A DNA stretch of 64,000 nucleotides from Lithospermum erythrorhizon (taxonomy: Eukaryota > Streptophyta > Magnoliopsida > Boraginales > Boraginaceae). The notes below the pieces were generated by a model. That model was given only the letters and a program-made list of their open reading frames with translations. It ran no database searches and was not told the DNA's origin. Each line of letters opens with the position of its first letter. Position 1 is the stretch's first letter. Below, piece after piece: positions 25,839 through 38,885 of the stretch. The stretch is from positions 28,741 to 92,740 of the forward strand of contig JADFUC010001581.1 in assembly GCA_019722365.1 (NCBI GenBank), in the 5' to 3' direction. The position numbers were made by a program, and so were the translations under genes.

Positions 25839-28800
25839 CCGCTTTGTTCCTCGCATGGACCGACGCCCACCCATCTCCATATATTTCACTTTATTTTATA
25901 ATTATCCTTTGTTCGGTATGGACCGACGCTGCTCCTAACTCTCTATTTCTATTTTATTTTTTAATTATTAAACTCGATTCAGAAATTAATTAGTTTACTT
26001 TTCATTTTTAAGCCCGACGCTACACGTACGCAACATATTAAAAATAATCATGTTTTAATTAATTTAGAACCGACGCCCACCCGACGCCAAAGTGGAAGAA
26101 GAGACAAAGAATGGCTACTTCAACTACTGGCCGTCAGCGAAAGAAGCTGCAGGACTTTCCCACTGATCGCATGCGATAATATCACGGATCCGCCTCGGTA
26201 TATTCATATTATGACTTGAGATACTTCATTTCTAATACCATAATGTGTTTGACATTAATTGCTATATCGACACTTTTCTGAATCAAGCAGTCGTATCAAC
26301 ATCATTGATACGGAAGTGCACTACCCGGAGCGTCAGTGAGTCTAATACTGTAGTGACCAAATTTATTTATCGCTAGCTTTTGTACTACCAAGCTTCATTA
26401 CACGATTGCCTAGATAGCTTCCTCTGCTTTTGATCAAGAACGCCTTTTCATTTATGTTTTGAACATGGATGTTTTCTTTATGATTTGAGATTAATTCGTC
26501 AAGTATCTATTAATCTTTACATAAAAGCTACAAACGTATAATAATATCTCCATTATGCGGCTGACCAAATACGAATTATTTATAATATATATATGCTCAT
26601 AAGATTTCAAGTAAAGTGACTCAAACCCCATCTCCCAATATCATGAATTGTAAAGTATAATCACATTACTAAAAGATCAAGATCGAATCTTCGATAATCA
26701 TATATTTTGAATAATATGGTTAAATGTTAATAACATTTAAAATTCATAATCTCTCAGAATCTTTCATTGGCTTAAAATTAAATGTTAAAAGGAGCAACAT
26801 AGATGGTTAATCACAAATAAAGATTTTAGCGAGAAACTTACAAATAAACACACTCTATCACAGACAATAAATTAGTAAATAGCAATGAATATTACTACCG
26901 CATTTTAGAAATGCAAAATAGCATTTAAATAATTTAAATGATCGGCAGTTATTTGTTTCTGAACGTTAATCATATTTAAATTTGTTAAAGATATATCGCA
27001 TATCGATGAAACCAGATTCACCCAAACGCAGCCCAACAACATATTTACCCCGATTTAAATTTCACACACCTAATGCATACGTATAACTCAATCAATCAAC
27101 ATCTAGACAACTCACATGAAAATGTGATATGGAATTATCACGATAACTGTGTTCCAGTTCTATGAACTTTCACCCAAGTCAACCAACACTGACGATAATA
27201 AGACGTGAACCGGAACTTGTTGTTATTACAACGGTAATCCTTAATAAAAGCGTGACGCTTTTAAAGATCCAACCATGAACAACAAATAGATATTTCATGG
27301 TATCCAAGGATAGTCAATACACCAAATATGTGATTCGAGATCAACATGTACGTTCGAGATATTACCATTATCAACTTAATAAATAGATGTCAAAAGTACC
27401 AATGATTAGTTAAACGAACTGCCCATACATGCTGGGCTGATCGATAAAATGTAATGTCAAAATCAAGGTGATTCTTCAGGTCAATAAATTTTCAATCATG
27501 ATTACAATATTGATCGATAAGCAAAATTTGTCCAAGCCAAGGTGATATGTTGAATAAATTTTCAACTAATCATAGAAACTTTTGATCATCCGAATCCACA
27601 ACAGTTGACATATACATAAGTTAATGAAAGTATCAAACAGCCAATTCATTAATATAAATTAGATTCTTTTATGTATTAACAGTGTCAGCTGAGTTTACAC
27701 AACATGCTAGTAGATTAGTATGCATGACATTCTAATAATAATAGAGAACAACAAAGCCACCTCCGTAGGATTGCGGGATTTGAAGTTCTCTATCAAAGCA
27801 GTAATTCAAGTGGACGGTTTCGACCATGGAATTCATAATGACTCAGTTGAATGAGCTCAATAAGTTGAGTTACGCTTATATTCATAATGCATTCAAAAGG
27901 GGATCTAAGGTGAATAACTAAAAGGAAGAATCTTTCCAAAGAAGACAACTTCCTCCTCCCATATTAGGAAAGGTCTAACGGTTAAGAGCACGAAAAGGAT
28001 CATGCTTACGCTTAATATAAACAATCCAGAATCCATCATTTTATCTCAATCGGATTAACATGTACCGATAAACAAATTAGAACGCCTTGTTCAAGCAACA
28101 AGTATGGTCACAATGAATAACTATAGAATAGAAACCGGTACAAACACAACTGAAATTAAGTAGTACAAACACAATCGAATCGGGTAAACACCGATGTTGA
28201 TCTTCAAAGTTGCCTGAATTAGGTGTCCCGACAAAGATGGTTGTCTCTAATGGCTTATCGAAGCTAGAGAATCAAGATCTCAATGTTAAAGTCCTAACAC
28301 GCATCGACAATGACACTTCTCTCAAATAGTTGAAAATAGAAGCTACGCTGGGTATAAAGTTAAGAACAAGGATCCATTAAATGATAGCTGGATATCAAAT
28401 TTAATCAACAATTATAGCATCATGAGAAAAGGTAATGATTCTTCCGTTGCCGCTACGGTGTTAGATTTAATGGGAGCTAAGATCAAGGCCTTAACGTCAT
28501 AAATAACTATCAGAGGACAATATGTCAATCTAAGCTTCAAGATTCATCTTAAATCTTTATCATGAATAACGAGCAAGTTGTATGTAAAATATAAACATAT
28601 TGTTACTATAAGTAACAAACCTTTTGCTGGATTCCACGCAACCTATCGTTATTTTGGAGAGGTTTTGATACATGATCCAAACAAGAAAACCCTAACAAGC
28701 CAAGTGAAAAACAAACTGCATTGCAAAGTCCCTAGTCAGTGTTCATTGAACGAATCGCATCAAACGACTAGTACGTATGTGATTGCGGCCGACGCTTTCT

Positions 28801-29400
28801 TGGATCGAACGTAGTATGGATACTCTAATCAATCACATGGGTTTACGAAGCCAAAACAATAAGACGTAGTACTTGACAATGACCGATCAGGAGAACTGAA
28901 GTTAAATTATATGTGTCCTGCTAAGATTCTCACAAAACTTACGCTGAACGGCAATTTAGACCGGCAATGTTTCATAGATACTGGGGAAATGTATCGACTA
29001 CATCAAACATCCTCAAGAATGTGGAGGATTATAATGGTAATGTAGATTGCATACAACAAAGGTATAAACGGGAACCTTCAACATTGGTGATTCATACAAC
29101 CGATGTGTTTCAAGAGATTAATCTGGGAGTTTAAGGGTGATTGTGGCCGCCACTGCCTATAAGTCGATATCACATTAACCGTCCATTGAAAACCGCGCGG
29201 TGAGAGTTTCCGCGACACATTTCTTACCATAGCTTAACCGCTGAGACGTAGTATAAGTGGATCGCTGATACTAATATCATAAATCGCCCTAGGCAAGCTG
29301 GTTGGCTTAAATAGGAGAAATCAAATTCATAAAATGCTCGTTGAACAATTTAGATTGCATAAACCCATTTAATCATTCAAGCATTCATAACACACACGCA
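25839..29400. other. Decayed repeat DNA, unclassified
   Basis: CGACGCCCACCC-type motifs occur at 25860-25930 and 26065-26095. A GC-balanced patch at 26095-26180 reads ATGGCTACTTCAACTACTGG, open for only about 28 codons. The region 27000-29300 has coding-like composition in places (for example 28578-28814, plus strand, 78 residues), but I recognise no domain. It is probably an old transposon interior. Confidence 0.35.
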
Positions 29401-29403
29401 TTA

Positions 29404-29423
29404 CATATATATATATATATAAG
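29404..29423. repeat. (TA)n microsatellite
   Basis: Alternating TA/AT dinucleotides run for about 18 bases inside AT-rich DNA. Confidence 0.9.
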
Positions 29424-30354
29424 TTCAATATATATTAATTATTTAGATAATTAGTATTTAGAAAATAAGCTGCATTTATTATTGTGGTTACTTTATGGCT
29501 TACATTGTGAAGTCTACTTGTAATCTATATATTAAATAGCAATATTCTCAAGCATATTTAATGGTATTACTTTTTGTCAATTCATTCCCAAGAGGGTCAC
29601 ACACATACGATAAACCAAACTACTTAATAAAATGTATTATAAACTTCATGAAGTTTAAAGTATAAATCAAGGAAACATCGATGGTAACCGAGCCCCATGA
29701 CTCGAGCCCAACTCGGCTCGCCGAGCGGTGGGGTGGTTTTAGGAGATTGAAGAGTTAGAGTTCGAGTGGGATTGTTCCTTAAAACTCACGCAAGGCCTAT
29801 TTTAGCGATGATCAAACACAATTACAACTAATGCTATTTATTTTTGGTTTGTATAATAAAAACTCAGTCTAATTAAACCATATTAACCGGTATTTCTCTG
29901 TTAAGAAAACAAGATTTTTCTTCCATCTTTTGTTCATAGTTTATACTTTAATCGCTTCTAAAGTAGAAGACGAGTCAAGTTCGACAATTTATCGGTGTGG
30001 ACGTTTTCGAGATACTCTATTTCGTAGACAGCAGCAATTCAATTCCGCTGCCAACCCTTAATAGAATGATTTGACGACTGAAAGGTAGACACTGTAGCTA
30101 CAATTTTGCTTATTATTTTGTATAATCAGAATAAGTTTTGATTCGTGATCTACAAGTTTCTAACTTATAATATGATTAAAAATACCAAATAATTTTTACA
30201 TTAAACAATAATTATATACACCAACTTATAACATATACATAAACATCAATAATATATCGATAAACCAATTGAAATGAATAATTTCATTCCTTTTTTCTCT
30301 TTGAATTTAATAATTTTTCCTACAAGAAACATTAAAAGAAACAAGACTGAGCAC

Positions 30355-30785
30355 AAAATGAATAATCAAAAAATAAAATAAAGACAAATTACCTCCTTCA
30401 ATTTTTCTCCAAAAATTAAAATTAGATATTAGTACAAATAAAAATAAAATTAAACAAACGTGAAAGAACAACGTTATGGTCAGAAGGAATAATACAATGA
30501 ATAATCAAAAAATGAAATAAAGAGATAAAATTAAAATAATTTCTTCAATTTCCTTCAAAAAAAAAATTAGAGATTAGTACACATAAAAATCAAAACTAAA
30601 CAAAATGTAAAGAACAATGTTAGAGGAATCAGAAGAATAATACAATGAATAATAAAAAATAAACAGAATTATGAGCATCAAATTGAAATCGCTTCTTTCA
30701 ATTTAATTCAAAATTAGAGATTAAGACACATAAAATCAAAATTAAACAAAATAGTATAAAAAATGTTAGAGGGAATAATTAGAGA
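30355..30785. repeat. Tandem array, three copies of about 143 bp
   Basis: Units start near 30357, 30494 and 30641, each with AATGAATAAT(C)AAAAAAT. Each unit then contains a CTTCAATTT block, an AAAATTAGAGATTAGTACAC-like block and an AAAGAACAATGTTAGAGG-like block in the same order. The copies differ by scattered substitutions and small indels, and none encodes a protein. It may be the subterminal array of a DNA transposon. Confidence 0.85.
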
Positions 30786-31954
30786 TTAGATAGAACCGCT
30801 GGGTTAAATAGATGTGAATAAGTAGATATATATATGTATGTTGGTTGGAAAATCCGAAAACGTGGTACCTCGATGCCTAACCCACGCAATACCGATACAC
30901 CAACTATTTCCAAAATAAAAATAAAAATCCCGCCTATCGAGAGATATGAGATACTTCAAATAATGTCGCTTGAATAATTCGACAGGCCAATCGACAACTC
31001 ATTTAATGCTATAGTTCATATATACGTTCGATTGTATGACAATGTTCGTATTAGGATACTCGGCGTGATATCGAGGTTGCGATGGCTTACTGTGGTCGCC
31101 GTCAATATATTAATGTCATATATATTCTTGCTAACATTTAATAATATATGGCATTTGTTAGTCGAGTTCAAGAGTCACATACATACAACGAAATCAAGTT
31201 ATAATACCATTATAACCTCCTGCTAAATGAAACCGTATGGAAACGACACAAAATATTTTGGAATCTACCAGGCCGAGTCGATAAGGAAGTGAGTATTCCA
31301 GAATCTTCTTCTTATATTCCTAAGTTTTAGGGACGAGAATAGAAAAGGTTGTAGAGTTTTCACCACATCTATTCGGAGAGTTCAAAAAGTGTGGATTTTG
31401 ATCCCAGTTTGTTTTGAGATGAAACTGCTCATTCACTTTGTATCACTTCTCCTTTGAGAAATAGTGAAACAAAAGCTCCCTCTCCCTCCCCTTCTTTTAG
31501 TCGACTAGTAGGCTGGAGAAACTATTTTGCTTCTTTTCCGGCCAACCTCGTCTAGCTTAATATTTTTAAGGAGTTCTAGTAAACTCCCGTGAGGGACTTG
31601 TCATTGCCGTATGACATTAAATTTTAGGAGGCATTCTACTATGGACGGTCGAGGGATCTCCATCATATTATTCCGCTATCGCTGATTCCTCAAGAATCTG
31701 TGATATATTTTTGTCTCTTTAATTATTGTTTATACAACTATTAATGATCATGATTCAGATCCATAGGTATTTTTGAAATATTATTTATAATGATAGAATA
31801 TCCAACACCGCCTACCGTAATATAACGGAAGAGTTAGAAATTTTGAATTTTTAAATACCGACACCACCTACCTATTTCAGCTTTCCTCTGGGAATCGTAA
31901 GGCAACACCGACAAGTCAGAGCCATACCGACGATATTCAGACAACAAGAAACAA

Positions 31955-32105
31955 AGAATTTGCAAAACACAACATACAAGCACAATTATCGACGCAAACT
32001 GTGAGGGTATCGACGCCTAACCGAACTCCTAAATCAGAAAAATACAACATAAAGCACAATTATCGACGCAAAACTGTAGAGGGCATCGACGCCTAACCGA
32101 ACCCA
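31955..32105. repeat. Two tandem copies of a 74-bp unit
   Basis: CACAATTATCGACGCAAACT starts at 31981, and CACAATTATCGACGCAAAAC starts at 32055. Both are followed by GAGGG(T/C)ATCGACGCCTAACC and preceded by a TACAACATA-like block. TCGACGCC and CCGACACC motifs continue upstream at 31800-31950, like the motif clusters at 12600 and 18150. Confidence 0.8.
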
Positions 32106-32109
32106 AATC

Positions 32110-32700
32110 ATCAATTTTATTCTAAATTAATTACTTTGTCAGAAATCTAAGTAGTCGATCATTTGATGGACGAATCACCTAGCTTGATAAGCTACTGATA
32201 AATCACATAAGAATCACTTAAAGACGATAAGTGTAATTTATTTAATCACAAATGAAATACCTATCTCATAAGCTCATTGATTTAGTCATATATGATGACT
32301 ATTTAATTTTTAATTCATAAATACCATTTATGTTCATTCATTGTACTCCATTAAGCAGTTGTGCTTTTCGAAGTAATAAAGAGTACAAATTTCACTTTCC
32401 ATATCAAAGTTCTCATTATATTCATTGTTATTTACTTCATTGTAAATTACCAATAAAAAGGTATTTATCTATCATTGAAATTATTATATATTTCATATAA
32501 GATATATTTTTTGTTAGTAATTTGATAACTTATGATTAGATGTTATTTCTTACAAACATAAAAAATATTAAACATTTAATTGTCTCACTAATAGTGACGA
32601 TAAATATATATAGAGTATAGGTTTACGAATATTCGATATGAAAGAAAATGTTTATAAGTCATCAATTGTAGATGAGTATTATACGAATTATTTATTCATA
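32110..32700. other. AT-rich DNA, nothing recognised
   Basis: No open frame or clear repeat end was found. CTCACTAATAGTGACG near 32565 is a short palindrome only. Confidence 0.5.
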
Positions 32701-33945
32701 TTATTACTAATTTGATGATTATATAAGAGATCTGACGCCAAAATGTGTAAGGTCGATCCTCGTGAACGGAACGTCGTAGGAATGATCAGTCAAGCAGCTG
32801 GCTGATGACATATCAAGGTCGGCGTCGAGGAGTCATGAATCGATCGACAAAGTTTAATCGTTGTCGATATTGGAACGGGCCGGCTAGTCCGCTCTATGGT
32901 CATGCTCTGTGATGCTCACCTTTGGTCTTTCTAAGTATTCGGAACCGTTGTCGTAAGCTTCTTCGTCCTCGAACTTTTATCACCATGAGGACCCATAAAT
33001 ACCTAAAATTAAACTATACAATATTAAACTAGTCAAACAAAAAACATGAAAATCAATTCAATTGGATACAAACCCAAATTCAATTCAAAATGAATTCAAA
33101 CACATATTCAATTCAATCCGATTCAATTCAATCCCATTCATATTCATTCAAACACAAATTTATTTCAATCCAATAACCCAAATTGGTACACTATACTAAC
33201 TAACTCAATAACCCAATTAATCATGTAAGTCAATCGAATAGCATAAATTCAATTCAAACAAATTAACTCAATAATTCAATTGAAACTCAAATTCAGTTCA
33301 AACAAATTCAATTCAATCCCGTTCATATTCATTCAATTCAAACACAAAATCAATTTGAAACAATTTCAATTACATAATTCGACTACAATTCATCAAAATA
33401 AACCCAAATCAATTCACATTCATTCAATTCGATTCTATTCAAACCCAAATTCAATTCCATTTCAATTAAATCAATAATTCAATTTCAATTCATCAAATTA
33501 ATACCCAAATCAATTCATTCAATTCAAACACATAATCAATTCGATTAACTAAACCTAACTCAATTCGATTCAATATTAAATACCAATTAAATTTGATTGA
33601 ATTAAACCCAATTATTTCGAATTCAATTTAACCCATTTGAATTCGAGTAAATTCAATGTATATAACCAATTAATATACCTAAATTTCTAATTAAAATACA
33701 TAACCAATTAAATAGAATAAAAATAAAAAACGGAATTCAACCTTCAATCGAAAAAAAGAAAAAAAAAGGAAGACCAACCTTCAATCGAAAGTCGATGGGT
33801 TGGTTGAAGATTGGGTGTCGATTGGGCGTCGGGAAGGTGAAACGGCGACGAGGTGGTGGCTTGGTATCGACGAGGCAGTGGTTTGGAGTCGGAGGTAATA
33901 TACCGACATGTACCCGACGTTTGCTTCGTTTTCTAGTGGTGCAAT
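32700..33945 (-). mobile_element. 5' part of a possible CACTA-like element related to the 9-10 kb region
   Basis: On the minus strand the edge reads CACTAGAAAACGAAGCAAAC, and GTCGGGTACATGTCGGTATA follows directly. Next comes a CCACC-rich leader with CCCGACGCCC, then about 650 bases dense in AATTGAAT and AATTCAAT words (33690-33040). An ATG at 32986 opens MVIKVRGRRSLRQRF for about 22 codons before a candidate donor GTGAGC. The plus-strand region 9380-10204 has the same order of parts. Related copies of one transposon family in opposite orientation explain this best. The other end of this copy was not located. Confidence 0.4.
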
Positions 33946-34409
33946 TATTGCTATTTTTAATATATTTTGTTTTTGTTTTTGGGTGTTCAACTGAAGGACA
34001 ACAACGAATAATGTACACCGACTCTGATTATTGTATATATTTTTCTCTTGAACTATATTGATTAAATTAGGTGATTGAAGAAAAGTAGAATTGTCAATTG
34101 TCATGTACACATTTCATGAAGATAAAAATTTATGAAGATTGATGTGGATTTTTAGTTGCTTAGGACTAAGCATTGTAGCATGGTCTTGTAGTTTGTTGAT
34201 GTGAACAACTCACCAAGCATTGTGTACCTATATTACTTAGAATGATGCTTCTAATACAGTACTAGCATGCTAGTAGCTGAAATAAGCTTACAATTTCAAT
34301 CGTTCTTCAAATAAATGAAAATGTGATCTCTAGTCTCCATCTAAGTATATGTTAATTCATATACTAATAATAATTATCTTATAGTATCACCATCCATTGT
34401 TTGACATTA

Positions 34410-36465
34410 TCAAGGAATTTGTATGGGTGAACAAGGTTGCAAGCATTGAATCACATCACAATCTTGAAGCTTTAGTGGTGGGAGAGAAAATTGACCATAT
34501 GTAGAACTACCCTTTCTAATTTCTTGCATTGTGAAAAGGGCTGCCACTGTATTCCTAAAAATGCCCTCTCCACCAACTGTAAGTGGTTCTTTTTCCCCTT
34601 TTCTTATTTTGTCTTCAGTAGCTGGAAAAACTGAATCTATTATGTTTTCACACTCTTTTATCAACTTTGAAATGAGGTCAGTTGTGAAAAATGGTTGCTG
34701 CAATGTCTTTTGAATAAAAGGAGATCTCAATAAACCACCAGTTCTTTTGTCATACTTCTTCAATATCTTTGCCAAACCTACATAAATTTTAGAACACAAA
34801 TCATGTCAATTATAAGTGTCTCCGTAGAACCTTTTGTTACATGGCTAACAATATAAATACATCCTAGTACTTCGGATTAAGTCATATTTTTATGTCATTT
34901 TTTTACAAGGATTTTTCATGTCATCAGTCATGTCAATGAATGAAAGTGACAAAATGAAAAGTTGAGAAAGGTTAGCAAAATGTATGTGAGTAAGTTCTAT
35001 CGGAGTTGCAGGATTTTTCACGCTCTAAGATTAAAATATCATGGTATCGCATTGAACATAGATAAATTTTATTAAGGTAACATTATTTTTAATATGTACA
35101 TCATGCATTGAGCTACGACAAACTATACTAATTAAGATAAGACTTATTATGTGAATGTCAGAATGTGCATGATTCTCGTTTTCTACCACCTTACTACCTA
35201 GATTAATACTAGAATTTTAGACGATTTTTTTTACTACATGTATTAGTCCTGTTCTTCAAAAATACATAATTGAAGAAATAATCACCTGTATAATTGATAT
35301 TACTATAGTTTATGAGGAGAACCATTTCTCCATGAAAATCAACAATATCCTTTCTGATCTTTCCCATTTCTTCTTGATAATATGTATCTGCTGGTTGACT
35401 TCCATTTGGTCCCCATATCTCCATCACTTTCTCAATCCTCTGTTGCAACTCCTGCCAATTATTATATCAAATAAATTAAGTGTACATATCAGCTTAATCT
35501 GTTTCAAAATGAGCACTCCACCAACCTTTGAAATTTATATATGCACCTAAACACATTTTGAGGCCAAAAACAAATTCCAGAAAGTCGCCCTTCCTAGGTT
35601 ATACTATGAAGTATGAACATCCCAAACAGTGATTTTGCCATTTTTTCATTTTTGTATCACCGACTAACTTAGATACCAAATAAATTGTTTTACGTCTACA
35701 TATTAAAAAATACTCCGTATAAAATTACTCGACGTATTAAATTACTATTGGCACATTTTTCATGCTCCGAAAGACCGAAACTATACAATGGCGCGGATCG
35801 AGGTCATATGTAGCAACTTTATTTTTGATTTTTTTTAATTGATACTTTCTGTCATTAATTTGCTAAGTTTTGGGCTAAGGATGTGAAACCATCCTCTCGG
35901 AAATTGGAGTCGCTATTTGTCGAATGCGTATTGCAGAATAGATATCTTGGGCTAACATAATAGTATAAATATACTGCAAATTATATCGGCGTAAATGGTA
36001 CTTAGACATGCCCTGTTTGATAGTATCAACCAAATAACAAAACCATTTCAATTTTAACATTACCACTTCATTCAATATTTGTTGAAACAGTTTTATATAT
36101 ATATTTAAAGTTAATTTTTACTAAATATCAATTCATTACCTGAGAGGCTACGAAATAGAAGTATAGAACAAACAAAAAGAAAGGCTTATTATACATACAC
36201 ATACCTTATGCCGAATTACAAAATCTTCTTCTTGTTCAATAAAGAAAGCATTAAACTTCTCGATCTCATTGTTCAATAAGTAAACAAACTCAGCTTCCGC
36301 CTTGCCATAGTACTCCAATGACGATGATCTATGCGGCACCACTTTCGGCGCGGCCGATGTGATCAATTTCACAAGTTTCTTTAATTCTTTGTAAGACAAG
36401 AACTTGTCTCGCCACCCCGGCAACGTTTCTTGAGTTTGTTGTTTCAACCTCTTGCCAAATTTCAT
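34410..36465 (-). CDS. SPX3: SPX domain protein, SPX3-like (phosphate-starvation signalling)
   Basis: Three exons at 36465-36205, 35451-35286 and 34777-34410 join in phase with GT/AG borders to give 264 residues ending in TGA. The N-terminus [20 protein letters not shown] and [12 protein letters not shown] is the lysine-rich start of the SPX domain, which binds inositol pyrophosphates. [31 protein letters not shown] and [14 protein letters not shown] form the rest of the domain. The tail ([40 protein letters not shown]) has no EXS, MFS or RING domain, so this is the SPX-only class. The C-terminus resembles Arabidopsis SPX3 more than SPX1 or SPX4, from memory. SPX-only proteins bind PHR transcription factors when phosphate is sufficient. 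Two P1BS sites lie 240-310 bases upstream, which fits induction by phosphate starvation. All key SPX lysines that I can recognise are intact. Confidence 0.95.
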
Positions 36466-36651
36466 TTCTAAAAAATATTTGATACCAATTTAGCCGTTCA
36501 CAGTTTATACAAACACATACACATAACAAGCAAGAAAAATTCAAGAGAAATAATTAAATCATGGATTAATGATCATGCAAACAAGAAAAGATTATGGCTA
36601 AATGTATGTGTAATGAGCAATGGAATTTGTAGTACATGAGGTGGGTGGATG

Positions 36652-36658
36652 GTTTATA
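36652..36658 (-). promoter_or_regulatory. Candidate TATA box of the SPX gene
   Basis: TATAAAC on the minus strand lies about 190 bases upstream of the ATG. It would leave a 5' leader of about 150 bases. The match is short and other AT-rich sites exist. Confidence 0.4.
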
Positions 36659-36707
36659 CTAGTAGTATTAGTGAAATTAAAGATGGGGGTAGTAGAATAT
36701 TTGGTAA

Positions 36708-36715
36708 GCATATGC
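36708..36715. promoter_or_regulatory. P1BS site (PHR1 binding), proximal
   Basis: GCATATGC matches the GNATATNC consensus bound by PHR1-type MYB-CC factors. It lies about 245 bases upstream of the SPX start codon. Confidence 0.7.
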
Positions 36716-36769
36716 CTAACGTGATGAAGTGGCGGGTAGAAAAGGGGCGTTGAAGTAAGAGAATACTCG

Positions 36770-36777
36770 GCATATTC
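36770..36777. promoter_or_regulatory. P1BS site (PHR1 binding), distal
   Basis: GCATATTC matches GNATATNC. It is 62 bases from the proximal site, about 305 bases upstream of the SPX start codon. Paired P1BS elements are a known property of phosphate-starvation-induced promoters. Confidence 0.7.
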
Positions 36778-37992
36778 CGTTAGTTCTAGTCTTTTAAAGA
36801 AAATAGCTCATTTTCTTGACCAAGCTAAAAGTAGAACTAATTTGACTACAAGAATTCGTTTTCATAAATGTAGATGCCAATTTAATGTGATTTAGGTGAG
36901 AAAATAACGTAAAAATCATATGTCAATTCCATTTACTTATACTTGAGGGCTAATAAAAATCGGCAACTATCAAAAAATTATTTTTATGACTTATTTTTTA
37001 ATTTTTAGATGTAAAATGATTTAAATATCCCTGAAAATGTATGTAATAAACACATGGACTCGAGGTTGGTGAACTGAGAGAAAACTTAAAAACAAGATAA
37101 AAAAGGATATAAATTGAAAGATGTGTGATGAAAGAATACATTTCGAAATATGTATGATCGATAGTATCTAAAACAAAAAATGCAATTGATATCGAGTGTA
37201 ATCTTATATTTTTGTAGAACCGTTTATAAATTTCTAATGGTTGTCAAATTATAAAATGATATGTTTATGGTCAAAATAATCTAACTTAGAATGCGAGAAT
37301 GAAGGTTTGGAATCAAACAGTACTCTCAAACATTGAACTGCCATGGTTAGTCCATGATGTGGGAGGTTATGAGAGATATTGCCTCAGACAATTCAAGTGA
37401 CGCCCCAATACAGTGAATGCCTGGATTCGTATTTATAAGTTTATTCCTAAGGAATAGGGACATTAAAATGGATAGTTGTGATCATTGATCCTTGTGAAGG
37501 GGTGAAACTGTTGGGGTGTGCTTTAAAGGCAACGAAACTCCCATTCAAAGGAATATGTGACGCGTTTGATATTTGTCATTTCCCAGGCTTCATGGGTTTA
37601 GCTTTATAATTTTGTTCATTAGTCATTTACAAATGACTAGATTCATGTTCAACCATGCTTTTATTAGATAACTCAGTTCTTAAAAGCCTTTTGTCATCAT
37701 ATAATTAGGATGGTGGCTTAGAATAAGTTGGGTATAATCGAAAAAAATCGACCGAACAGAACCAGTTTGTTGTTCAAAGTATAGAAAAAATCAAAATGAT
37801 GGTTTAGTTGAACAGTTCATTTTTGTTAGTGGGCTATGAGACTATTTAATTTAAGTGGGTGCTGAGTTTGATTTAAATCTTGTTGGGTTTGAAATTTTCG
37901 ACGATATATTAGGAAGTTATATCATGCGTATGGTGGGATGTGGTTGAAATCAATGTATTGCTCTATTTAATTTGAAATCATGAACTTTTTTA

Positions 37993-38212
37993 CTCCCTCC
38001 GTTTAAATTTACTTTACCATGGAGGTAAAAAGTCTGAAATACATTATTAAGGGGTTCAATAATATTGATAATATATATTAAAAGTAGTTTATCGAAAAAA
38101 TAACTGCATTGATATAAAGATATCTTTGTTAAGGATAATCTTGAAATCTAGTCCAGTCATGATGATAAAAGAACTTTTTTGCTTCATGATCAAATAAATT
38201 GAAACGGAAGAT
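37993..38212. mobile_element. Stowaway-like MITE
   Basis: The left end is CTCCCTCCGTTTAAATTTA and the right end, on the minus strand, is ATCTTCCGTTTCAATTTAT. Both are flanked by TA. The length of about 220 bp and AT-rich interior fit the class. Confidence 0.75.
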
Positions 38213-38752
38213 TACTATTTTATTGTTATAAAACTGAAAAACTGAGCGAACGAACCGACTAACATAAAAGCGTCTTGAATAGATTCAAACCAGTTATTTA
38301 AAAATCGATGTAATCTGTTTTACAAAAAAAGTCGGAAAAATCGTCGAGCCGAACTGCAGGCACCAACCATACCAATTGAATTTACCATATACCGGGATAG
38401 AGGCCTCGAGTCTCGAGGGACCCATAGTTTCACACTTTTTATATAAATAGAGTTGAAGTTTTGTCTAGTCGAATAATATATTGGTCTGTTGATTGTCATA
38501 TTATAGATCTAAAATGTTGTTAATTGTCCTTCAGTGTAAGAGAAACGACTTTATTTGAGTTTTTATAAATTTTTAAAGTTATAAGTTGGTTTGATCTCCA
38601 TAGGATGTAGACATGTTTTCAACTCTGACAGTTACTGGTCTAAACATGGAAATCGAGTTGGATCCACCCACTCCGTCTAATTACAGTTTGTCCGAGTGAC
38701 CCGATCTGATTGACCGTGCAGGAAACAAATATGGTACTTTAATGATATTGTA

Positions 38753-38885
38753 GATTAGAGTTGTTAATGAGCCAATCTCCACCGAACGGCTCGGCTCGGA
38801 TAGCCTAGGCACAAAGCTTCGGTTCGGTCTATTGAGCGAGATTGACGATGGGCTGTTAAAAGCTCGGCAATGATTTCCGGTAGGC
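38753..38885. mobile_element. hAT-like fragment
   Basis: GAGTTGTTAATGAGCCAATC resembles a decayed GGGCTGTAAACGAGCC terminus. GGCTCGGCTCGGA and GCTTCGGTTCGGTC repeats lie inside. No right terminus or target duplication could be fixed. Confidence 0.35.

Noticed and set aside
28578..28814. Possible small gene of 78 residues
   Set aside because: It is an isolated frame in decayed repeat DNA without splice context, domain or composition signal.
26316..33945. A full CACTA element from GTG|CACTACCCGG near 26317 to TAGTG|GTG near 33940
   Set aside because: The termini share only CACTA and a 3-bp flank. The next bases do not match, and the GTCGG motifs are not placed as expected, so chance is likely.
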